Origin: Nematostella vectensis
Lineage: Eukaryota > Cnidaria > Anthozoa > Actiniaria > Edwardsiidae
Direction: 5' to 3'
Assembly (NCBI RefSeq): GCF_932526225.1
Contig: NC_064043.1
Location: 7,371,501-7,431,500 of the forward strand
Length of the DNA: 60,000 nt
Shown here: positions 10,401-22,700 of the stretch, one piece after another
Position numbering within the stretch: the first letter of the stretch is position 1
How the letters are laid out: the number at the start of each line of letters is the position of its first letter
Position numbers and translations under genes: made by a program
Notes under the pieces: model-generated
What the model was told of the DNA's origin: nothing
Database searches by the model: none
What the model saw: the letters and a program-made list of their open reading frames with translations, nothing else

Positions 10401-13400
10401 GTCAGTATTTGGTTATTTTTTGTACTTTGTAATAGAGAATTTGGTATTGTAGATATCATTTTTTGATGGGCCATTTTCCAGAAAATAGGTCAGAGTTTGT
10501 TTGCATAGTCACTTTTTGTAAATAAATGTTAGACAGCAGCGAACACCCACCAACCTCCTTTCATATGCTCAAATTTCTGCTTGTATCATCACATTACCAT
10601 GTCATCTTTGCATTCTTTGCTTGTATCATGACCATTGCAACATCTGCTGTATCTGATACAGAAACAGGTAAAATGGTCATGTGATGATACAAGCAGATGT
10701 GAAATTCGAGTATGAAAAAGAGGGTTTTGGCAGGTTGGTATCTGTTTCACTGATGTTACATGACACCATGTTGTGTATGCATTGTGTGTTGTGTTGTCTT
10801 TGCGATATCTGCTTGTATCATGTGACCCTGTTGTCTTTGCACTATATCTTTACGTATTATCTAACCATGTTGTGTTTGCATTGTCTACTTGTATCATCAC
10901 ATTAACACGTTGCCTTTAATCTCTGCTTGTATCATGTGGTGTAAATTATTTTAGTCTTTGCACTTTTTGCTTGTATCACATGACTATGTTGTCTTTGCAT
11001 TCTCTGCTTATATCATGTGACCATGTTGTCTTTTGCCCTCTAGATATTACTGTATCTGCTTGTATCATGCGACCATGTGTCTTCGCACTATCTACTTTAA
11101 TCATGTGACCATGTCCTTACATTCTCTGCTTGTATCATGTAACCATGTCGTCTTTGCACTATCTGCTTGTATTCTGTTTATGATTAGCTTGTTATATAAT
11201 ATACTTTACTGTACAAGGCAAACAAAACATATTTTGGAAAAAAGGAATGAGGGAGAAGCACTGGAGAACCTGATAGCACTCATTTTGACCCTTATAAAAA
11301 TTGGATTGAATAACTCAACATTCACTGTAGAAATACCTTCATTTATTTTCCAGTTTCGATATGCTGATGGCGTGGACAGGATTCTTCTTGCTCTTGCTTT
11401 TTTTGGAGCTATGGCACATGGTGTTGCAACTCCTCTGCAGTTTATCATCTTTGGAGAGCTCATTGAAAGCTTTGTCAAATATCAAATTGATGCAAATACT
11501 GGGAACAGTACCACCTTTGATCTGGAAGGTGTCATGACAGACCTAGCTATCTACTATATCTACCTTGCCATTGGGGCACTTATAGTAGCATACCTTCAAG
11601 CTGGTTTCTTTCAATACACAGCAGTGCGCCAGGCCAAAAGGATACGCTGCAATTTTTTCAAGGCCGTAATGCGTCAAGACATTGGATGGTTTGATACTTA
11701 TGATGCTGGAGAGCTGAATAATAGATTAACTGAGTAAGTACTAAACAATGGTTTTATCTTTTAAATGTGAATACTGTTTTTTATTGTATAATGCGATAAC
11801 ATGGATAAGCATCTCACATGTGGCCTTGTCAGGGGCATACCCAGGATTGAGTTGAGGGGGGGGGGGGGGTGGGTGGGGGGTGCGCAGTCATTATATGGGT
11901 ATAGGTATTATATGGAAAAAGCAGAGTATTTGAAGATTCCTTAATAAGAAATGACCAATTTTTTGGCCGCCAAAGGGAGAAGGGGGGTGCGCGCACACCC
12001 TGCCTACTGCCCTGAGTACGCGCCTGCTTGTCAGTATAAAATGGGTACTGACTGCTTTACACGGTTTACCATCATGAGTGTGAGTTAGTGTATAAGCACT
12101 GTCACTGAAGATGATACAAAGGGCTTGCATCCTAAGCGGTTCTTGATGGCCGTAATAGCGAGTTCAGATAAAACGTCCCCTAATACGCTAGGTTTGACGA
12201 ATTGGGGTGAGCGATGTGACCTCCTCAAAGACCTCGTGACCTTATTGAAGTAGCCTGTGTAGCAAGCGTTTCTGTTTGCTTTTAGGGCGATTTAAAAACA
12301 ACGGAGAACGAGGTTTTTATACAATTTGACCGCACGAAATATGGGCGAGCTCGTTATTGTTAGAGAAGACAATAAATTCTCAGTCGCCTATGAATTGCAC
12401 AACTCTTCTAGTTGTTAACAAATTAACGAATCTTATGATTCTTGCAATCTCCTAATTCCAAACGAAGTGCTCCTATTTTTAAAAAGGGTTAAAAATAGAC
12501 ATGCAGATTAAAGGGACATTATGTAGTAAAAGAAAATCATCTTGATTATGAAGCAAAAACTAATTCATTTATTAAAAAAATAATGTATTATGAAACGTGC
12601 TACAATGAGAAGATTAAATTGTTGCTCCATATCGCTTTAAATAAATGTCTGTATCTTGCAGAGACATCAGCAAAGTTGTAGATGGCCTTGGTTCAAAAGT
12701 CGGCTTAGTCGTCCAGTTTACCACCACCTTCCTAGCAGGTTTTATCATGGGGTTTGCCTACAGCTGGAAGCTTACCCTCGTGATTCTAGCCCTTACACCC
12801 CTCATGGTTATCGCTGGTGGGATTATGGGAAAGGTCTGTTTGATATGAAGATACGCTCCACTGGGAAAATGTACATTTTGTTAAAATACATAAGCTATAG
12901 ATAAAGCATCGGGAGCTTGGAGGGGCTTATATAGAACCTAAATTTAACAAACTAGACGAGGTGCCAAGGGACTGGGGAAATCTGCTCGTTATATCGAGGT
13001 TTAGTCATATTGAGGTTCCTGTTCCATACTGTAATTTTGGCTGTGCTGAAGGAAGGAAATTGTTCCTTATATAGAGGTTCGTTAAATCGAGGTTCCACTA
13101 GAGGTGGCGGAGCATTCGGCAAAATTCAATAAATCCCTAGGATTTTGTCTTTAGAGACGAAATAAAACAAATTGCAACAAAGGGTTTCCGGATTCCTGTG
13201 CTCTAAAAGCAGATGCTGTCTTATTACACTGCAGGTCATATCTGTTTTCACCAGTAAAGAACTTGAGGCTTATGCTAAGGCAGGGGCTATCGCTGAGGAA
13301 GTTCTATCCTCTATTAGAACTGTGGCCGCATTTGGTGGAGAGAAAAAGGAATGTGAAAGGTATTAAAATTATTCAAATCAGCAGAGTTTAACGTCACAAC

Positions 13401-16400
13401 TCATGTTTTCTGATTGAGACAATATGCCTTTACATTACCGTTTCCCGTTAATTTTTTTTCTCACAAAATACCGTGATACAAAAGTGACAAAAGGTTAAAT
13501 AGTCCTTGTCAGCCACACCTTTGTTATTGCTCCATTCAACATTGGAAGACATGCACAGAAATCTTGAAATGAACATCAAAAACAAAGTTTTATTTTCATT
13601 TTAAAAATCGATATATTTCCATTGATAAAAACTCGATAGAACTTGCCGCAATAAATTCGCTAAATTGTGATGGAAATGGATGCTTTCTCACACTTGCTTT
13701 TTTGCTAGGATGACAAAATGCCGACTGACAGCGACTCTCTTCAATTTTGTTCTCTTCTAGGTACAACTCTCATCTGGGAGAAGCGCAGGCTTTTGGAGTC
13801 AAAAAGGGTCTCTCTACTGGACTGGGCTTTGGGTTTTTCCAGCTTATTATGTTCGGAAGTTACTCATTGGCTTTTTGGTAAGTCCATAGTTGCATCATTT
13901 TAAGACCATTATAGAAACAAAACATATTTAAAAAAAGGCCACCGGCTTGGAGGGTTTGGTGTAAGTAACACCCAATCGTGACATTATTTAAGTGGCAGGG
14001 GTTAATGTGAAAATTGTTTTCTCCATAGGTATGGCGCTGTTTTGGTGGCAGATAAGGCTATCAATAGTGGAGATCTGCTTGTGGTAGGCATCTTATCTTA
14101 AAAATAATGTGCTTTGTTCGCCTTTGCGTGGTAGAAGTAGGTCATTTTACTCTCATAAAGTGGGTTTCTTTTGGGGTCAAAAGTGCGACTTCGTTCTTGT
14201 TCTGTTATATTTTTCTTCAGGTATTTTTCTCAGTGATGGTTGGTGCAACTCAGCTAGGTCAGGCGGGCCCAAACATTGAGGCGATCGCTACTGCGAGGGG
14301 TGCAGCCTACGAGCTCTACAGCATCATTGATCGCCAGCCACCCATTGATAGCAGCTCTGAGGAAGGGTTGAAACCAGCAAGCGTCAAGGGAGACATAGAT
14401 TTTACAGACATCCATTTCCAGTATCCTTCCCGTCCGGACGTCAAAGTGAGTTGTCATTCAGGGTTTCTTGCTATTCAAGGTGACCGGCAGTGTGTAGCAA
14501 TGAAAGTAATAATGCTGTTTTTTGACAGTGCAACCCATCCCTCCTTTGACGCTGGACGTTCTAGAAGAAGTCAGAGCTAAAAAAAATGGGAGATGTATTG
14601 GCGTATAGGAGCTAAAATGCAAAGATATACGTTTTGCCATATAGTTTATATAGTGGTATCCGCCCTCTTAGACAAATTCTGGATGGGCACCTTCGCGATA
14701 CAATTTTCAGAAAGTGTACACACTTACGCACACTGATAATTTGCAGGTATTGAAAGGATTACATCTTACAATCAGAAGTGGCCAGACTGTGGCGTTGGTC
14801 GGCGAGAGCGGCTGTGGAAAGAGTACGCTTATCAAGCTTGTACAGCGGTTTTACGACCCGGCTGAAGGAACAGTAAGTGGCTATATTCGAGGGCCACATG
14901 CAGAGCAGTCAGTGGGCCTGTGTTGTAGACTTCAACATTATTGTGTGTACAGCAGTACCATGTCTCGCATGAAAAATGACGCTTACATGAACAGGTCTGG
15001 CATACAATAACTTAAACCATTGTGTTAAAGAATGTCGATCAAAACCACTCCTTTGCTGTTGTTTACAATTAAAAGAATCCATCGGTTTATTTGGAAAGAA
15101 ATTTCAATATAGCCACCCACATTTAAAGTTTAATACCTTATTAACGATATTTTGATAAAAGCATATCAGACACTTGCCTAGATTAGCCGATGGAAATGGA
15201 TTCTTTGAGTCACTTGGTATTGTGCGGGATCGTAAAATGGCGTGATTGGCCGAGATAAAGAACCCATGAGCTTTATTCCTCCGCTCACTCCTTTCTAGGT
15301 TTGTATGGATGGTATCGACATCCGCTCGTTGAACCTCAAATGGTTACGTCAGCATATCGGAGTGGTTAGCCAGGAGCCAATCCTTTTTGCCACTACAGTG
15401 GCCGAGAACATACGCTACGGTCGAGAAGGTATCACCCAGGCAGAGATCGAAAAGGCCACCAAGATGGCGAACGCTCATGACTTTATCAGGAATCTGCCGC
15501 AGGTAAGAAACCATCTATTGTTTGGAAAAAGGGGTAACTGGGAGGTAGAATGGGGAGAGATTTAAAAAAATTATTTGCCGAAACGGGGGAATTAGATAGG
15601 ACCTGAAGAATAATGGCTCATAAAGAAGGGAAGGGCAACAGGAACGGCTAGTTAAACTCACTTCTGCTTTTCCCAACAAATTTCTTTAAGTCTTTTATTT
15701 GCGAGTCAAGTTGCAACTGAAAAGTGTAAGTTTGATATTACCTTAAAAGTCTGCTGTAGGAAAACTAGGTACACTGCGTAGGTGTTGTGGAGACTGGGAA
15801 AAAGTAGTGCTGACCTTTCGAGCATTTTAATTATAATTACTGTCGGACGGGGCTTCTATTTGAGTGTGAGTCTGATCTAGACATCATAATACAATCGAAA
15901 ACAATATGTGTTTTTAGGGATATAATACAGTAGTTGGTGAACGTGGCGCACAAATGAGCGGCGGCCAAAAGCAGAGAATCGCCATCGCGCGAGCACTGGT
16001 CAAGAACCCCACTCTGCTTATCCTGGACGAGGCCACGTCTGCGCTTGACACGGAGAGCGAGAAAATAGTGCAGGCAGCACTAGACAAGGTTCGTATAGAT
16101 ACAGACGGCACTACGTAATTTACATCCAAGGTTTGGCGAGTCAATGTCCATTACCTCTAGCTGTTCTTTTATGTTCTGGATACAGGTACAATAGAGTGCG
16201 ATTAAAGGGAGGGCCGGCGAACTTTAATCATCCGAGAACACGAGATATTCACAGTCCCCAATGTAGAGAACCATTTTGTTATTTATGGTAAACGTCCTTA
16301 TTCGAGAAGATGAGGGATTAACAGTTCCCTATCGCGGCCTCTTGTCTGGTCTTATGGGGATGGGGGTGGGAAGTATCTTCATTAGGCGTCCTAATATGTA

Positions 16401-16736
16401 CTATAGTCAATAGAAGCTGCGTTGTTTTTTGGTGTTTAATCTATATAAAGCTTGTCCAAAGTATTAAACAACACACTCTCCCCAGCCTTTGATAAAGAGC
16501 TCAGTATGTACAAATGAAGTTATTACAGCTGATTTCTTATTTGATTGCATCTGCAGGCGAGTGAGGGACGCACTACACTAGTGATCGCCCATCGTCTCTC
16601 CACCATCAGAAACGCCACGGTCATTGCAGCCATACAAGACGGGGTGGTGGTAGAGAAAGGATCTCACAACGAACTGATGGCCACTGATGGCCTATACAGA
16701 CAGCTTATCACTCTACAGGTAAGGGGGTAATGGTGT

Positions 16737-16767
<31 letters not shown>

Positions 16768-19700
16768 GGGTTGGTGGTAGAGAAAGAATCTCACAACGAA
16801 CTTATGGCCACTGATGGCCTATACAGACGGCTAATCATTCTACAGGTAAGGGGGAATTGGTGTTGGAGGAGGGGTAAAGGGGGTCAAGTAGAAGCTATAG
16901 AACAATGAGGTAATCTAGCCAATCCTATAAGGCCTTACGAGCGGGCTTCTACACTTCTCGGTAAAGGACCCCTCAACGATGGTTACGGGTCAGGCGTAGG
17001 GGCAATGTTTGGAGTGTGCTATTTTCTATACAAACACATATAATTATTTTTGCCCAGTCTTTTGAAGAAGAAGGGAACGATGACGCAGACGATGATCCAA
17101 CGGAGAAAGGTAGGCGTAAGTAGTTTTTATGTCCTCAAAAAAATGTGTCCTCGAAACCTGCAAAAAAATATATATATAATGTGGGTGCGTAATGTTGTCC
17201 AACATTTAATCCTTGTTTAGCCGCATCATTGTGTCACCAAGCTTGCCAGCAAATACGACAGCGCCACCTCGCATAAATCTTTCTAAAGTTTACGTTAACT
17301 GTGTGTCGTTTCAATAGAACAACGCGTTACTTTCATTGAAACACCATTAAAAAAATCCAGAATCAGGCCCCTGAATTATGTACATTTTAGTAACAAAGTA
17401 AATCAACTTCAAGTATTATGAATTCATTGATGTACATAAATTATAATTTCTAAAGTAATAAAATTGCAAATAAACCCCCAAGCAATTCAAAACCAGGAAC
17501 TTACAAGGTTTATCTTTCTCTTGCAGAGACGCAGGCTGCCGTAAAGTTTATGAGGAGTGTATCCGTGCTGTCGAGTGATGGGGAGCACGAGGCCACCGCC
17601 CTGGAACGCAAAGTGTCCATGCGTGCCTCCCGGAGACTGTCCTTGAAACGAGCTCCTTCGGCACTCTCGCGCTCCGATAGTCACGTGGTAAGCAGGACGA
17701 CTTTTAAGAATACTCCTACATGCTTAATACGAGAAACATATCTAAAAATTATATTTTTTATCTTTTGTTTTTCATTTTATGCCAAGCAAAAAGCTTATAT
17801 GAGTTAATACGACGAAATGAGCATGAAGAGCAAGCGTATCCATCCGTTGGTTTCAGCGGAAAGTTTGACTGCGCTGGCTATAGGAAGTAAACTAAAAAAA
17901 AAAAAAAAAAAACTAAAAAATCGCAGCCAATCGAAGTCCGAAAGATGGTTTTGCAAAAAAAAAGTGCCTTGAAATATATGTTTATTTTGAACATTTTCAT
18001 GTCGCCAACCCATTTATACTGTTATATTATTTACTGTGTTGATTGAACAGGGCAAGCATAACCACAAGGTCTTAGAGGAGGAGGCCGAGCCTGGGTCAGC
18101 TCTTCGTGTTTTACGCATGAACTCAGACCAATGGCCGGTCATGGTAGTAGGCGTGATATCTGCTCTCATCAATGGACTGCTACCAATGTCTTTCGCTCTC
18201 TTACTCGGCGAAATATTGAACGTAAGATAGCAGCTTACCTTTTAAAAATCACTAGGTTCACAACGCGAATAATCCAAGTTAAACTGCTAAACTGACTATG
18301 GCTAGGACGCGGTCGGTTGCCGTCTGTTAACCTCCCCTATATATTACGCGTAGTTTATTTTCATCTGTTTTTTTTAGCATAATTTTCCACGTATTTTATT
18401 GTTAGTAGTATATCTAGTATATCCGCTATCGTTTTCCCCCTTTTATGGTGCTACACAGGTGTTCACTCTGGTAAATACGGATGAGATGAAGAAGGAAGCG
18501 ACCTTCTGGGCGCTTATGTTCCTCGTGATGGGTGGAGCGAGCTTCTTCACACAGATCTTTCAGGTATTGGTCACAGCTGTTTCTTGGTCAACAGCAAAGG
18601 ATTGTTAGTTGCTTTCACTCAACCAGCCTTGAAAAATCTGGAAAACTTATTTCACTTTGTTTCTGTCAGGGTAATATCCAGGATTTTTTTTTTTAACTTT
18701 GAGCCATAGAAAATTCGCTCAGATGGCTGAGTCTTTCAAATTACAAATTTATCATAATCAGAATCGTCGAAGTCCTTCGTATAACGAACACTTTTCTTCC
18801 TACAGACCGGCCAATATTAAAAAATACAAGTTAGTAAAACGTTATGTAACTGAACCTCGATATAACGAATATATTTCCCCAGTCCCTTGGCACTTTTAGG
18901 CAGGACACTTTTGTTATATTTGTTAGTGGTACGTTTTGTCCAAATTGTTTGCTGTTTTTATTAACTTTCAGAATTACATGTTCGCGATATCCGGTGAAGC
19001 ATTGACGGTGAAGATAAGACGACTTTCCTTTAAATCACTGCTTAGACAGGTGAGAAAAAACTAGGCATCATTAAATGTTTGTCTTCAATTCGTACCAATT
19101 ATCCTTAATTAGAATGGTTAAATTTTAGTTCACTGAAATTTAATTGTAATTTAAGAAGCACACTTACCCCATTGTAGCGAGTTTGAGGTTCTCGTAAAAA
19201 CATTTTTAAGAGTCCCAAACCTTTTCAGGGGGGTTGGAGTGATTTGAAAGAGCTTGAAAAACTTGCGAATGACACTGAACACCGTATTTGGTTGTCAGGT
19301 GCGCGAGCGAACCCAAAATTATATCTCACATCGCCTTGCTGCAGTATTTTATTTATTTAATAATATTTTTTTTTGCGGGATTGACGGCATTTTCTTTCAG
19401 GAAATGGCATTCTTCGATGATCCATTCCATACCACTGGGGCCCTCACAACAGCCTTGGCAACTCATGCATCGGATGTGAAAGGGGTATGTATAAGAAATA
19501 GGTTCCTCTTTTACATTTATGAGTAATGGCGCGTGTGGATCAGGCTTTGGCACGTTTGGACCAGGCCTTTGCATGTTGTGGTCATACCTTGGCACGTTTG
19601 GACCAGGCCTTGGCACATTTGGGCCAGGCCTTGGCACATCCGTTTCTTCTTCATGCATAATAACAGCTTTCCTGGTTAAATAAGACAAGTTTGTTAGACC

Positions 19701-22700
19701 ATGCAATGTTGGCATTGTTTGTTTATGTTGTTTGATGTTGTAGAAATAGTTTGCAAACATTTCTTTGTGGGCATGCTGTTTGTACAAAGCTTTCAGTTCA
19801 ATGAAGTTCAATGAAGCAACCCTTACACCTGAGAAAAGCAATTGCTCTTACCTTTACTAATAGTTACCGGTACCACAGGGTGACCAAAGTAAACACCATG
19901 TTTCATGTCGTGCGGTTGGTTAATCAATTCACAAACAAAGTATATCGCATTAAAGCATGCAATTTCTTGTTGTTATCATGTTAAAATCCCTGGCACCCCG
20001 GGCATGGCTCCTCTAACCCTTGTATCTTTGTATTTCTTATGTCACAGGCTGCGGGAAGTCGACTTGGCACCCTTGCCTTGGGCCTTAGTACCGTGGTCGC
20101 CTCGGCTATTTACGCATTTTATAACGGCTGGAAGCTTAGTCTTGTGGTGTGTGCGTTTATCCCTTTTATAGTACTGGCAGGGGCGCTGCATATGAAGGCG
20201 TTCACGGGGGATCATGGAGGAAAAGACGACTATATAGAGTCAGGAAAGGTAATAAACTATGTACGAATAACACTTGCCCCTCCCACCAACACAATCAGCA
20301 CTTTAGAGAGCGTTAGAGAGCGTCCTTGCTCTCTACTGGAAACTGTGTCCCTCAAGATGACTACATTAAATAGGTGTCGTATCTTACAAAACAATATATT
20401 TGTGGAATGTTAAAGAACCACTCTAGAAAAGCCTGCCCACAAACTTGCCAACAAACTAGAGGACCACTTTGATACTATTCTCATTCATGTAAACTTTGTG
20501 GCAGCACAGATCCCATATAAACCAAGGTAATTTATTCCATGGCTGTTGATCTGGATAAAGTCGATCCTGTTTGCTTTTCTTTGTTAACCACCGTGTTCTT
20601 GTTGCAAAATGATTCTTGTTTGCTATTTACTTGCTATATGTAGATGTATTCGTGGTATTATGTTCAATCCTTGGCCGGATAATTTCAACGAACGTGATTC
20701 TAATGTGATCTCTTGTAACCTGAGTCCAAGCTCGCGGGTTGAATATGGTTTAGATCTAAGATAATCTTTGTCATGATTACAGCACCTCTCACCTTTTTTT
20801 CTTTTCCCTTACAATTTAAGATTGCAGTGGAAGCGTTTGAGAATGTTCGAACCATAGCAACTTTAGGAAGGGAACACACGTTCTTCGAACATTACTCTCG
20901 GAGCATTGATGGACCTCACAAGTAAGCCCCCTTACTTGATAGGCCCTTAACCAGGGACAGATCGGAAGGATCCCTTTTCCCACCTCCATTCGACTTGAGG
21001 TCTGCAAAACTGATAAAAAGCGTCTGGGAGCTTAGTCGTCCACCAAACGGGTAAAGGAATTTTTTACCCTGTCAAAACCCTGACTATGGACCTGAAAGGT
21101 ACCGCATTTAAAACTGTGGGTGTGTGTGTTTATGCAACTACCTTCGTAGAATCCCCTGGCGAGCCTCCTGTAGAACATACTCGAAGGACCGTCCTTCAAG
21201 TACTCAAGGTCTACCCTTTCTGGGATCTTCTTGTTATGGTTACCATATGGCGATGGAGCTAACAGTACTATAGGCTCCCCGAGATAAAAAAGGAAGCCTT
21301 CCCATTCCCCTTTCGGGAAACTGTTCATTAGGCCTCTTCAGGGCGCTTTGCGCAAAGTTTAAACAGCGCCCCGTTTGCTTGACACACAAGTGCATTATTT
21401 CAGTGCATGGTCTTACTATTAAACTCCTAATTGTCTCTCTAGGGTTGCTGTCCGTCGCGCGCATCTATCGGGTGCCTCGTACGGTCTGACGGAAGCGATT
21501 ATGTTCTTGTGCAATGCAGCATGCTTCCGGTTCGGCGCCTACTTAATTGTCCAAGGAGAGATGGACATGCCAAGAGTTATGAAGTATGTAATGTTTACTC
21601 CTCCAGGTTTTATGAAGTATGCAATGTTTACTCCTCCATGATTTATGACGTATGTAATGTTTACTCCTCGCTAAAGTGTGGTAAATGTACGGTGTTAAAA
21701 AGTTTCCTAGCTCTATTTTTACATGATTTTTTAACCAGCAGAAACAAAAATAGTAATAGGACGCTGCGCAAGCATGTAAGTTGAATCAGTAGGTGGCAGG
21801 TGAAGACCATCGTCAGTGTTTTTGCTTGACCAACAGAGAAGGAGCATTAACCCTATCCTTTGACTTCGACTGCTGCAGGCAAAAGTGCACTTAATATAGC
21901 AGTCCAAATAAGACCCAAAACATTTGTCAACCACTGCCGATGACCCGGCCAATTCTTGTTCAAGAGCTGTCAGCCGCCATTTAGCCATCATAGCAAAATA
22001 TCAAGTGCGAGAAAGCATCTCGGGGCATTCGGAAAATTTAAAGAAATTGATAAGTATCTCATAAAGCTTTGTTTTTAGATGGTTATTTTGAGAATTTCTC
22101 AAATCTTTTGTCTTCCAATTTGTATGAAAACGACAGCAAAGGTGTGGCTGGTAAGGGCTCTTTGACCTTGCATTCTAGATGTCGCCGCATGTTTCTATCC
22201 TTTGTTCAAGTTATCAAACCAAGCTGTTCGACAATACCATCGACGTTTTTATATGATAGGCCGGGTTTTCAATTTCGCGTATTCCCCCTCTCTATGGACC
22301 TAGCGGTTTTATCAGCAGAAAGTACCATTCGTGTTACATCCCAATCAGGTCAAATTCCAGTCGACCATAAACATAGTCATAATCAAGACCAAGAAGCGTT
22401 CTGCCAGGATGTTGTGAGAGAGCGACTGACTCCAACTTTGTTTTCCAGGGTTGTTATGTGTATTGTAATCGCCGGTCTTGTAGCTGAGGAGGTGGTGAGA
22501 GAGCGACTGACTCCAACTTTGTTTTCCAGGGTTGTTATGTGTATTGTAATCGCCGGTCTTGTAGCTGGGGAAGTTGTGAGAGAGCGACTGACTCCAACTT
22601 TGTTTTCCAGGGTTGTTATGTGTATTGTAATCGCCGGTCTTGTAGCTGGGGAAGTTGTGAGAGAGCGACTGACTCCAACTTTGTTTTCCAGGGTTGTTAT

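Noticed and set aside
22069-22448. Upstream part of the 348-codon frame ending in exon 22
   Set aside because: Chance open intron sequence; it has no relation to ABC transporters and is not needed by the phase chain. Only the array and exon part is meaningful.
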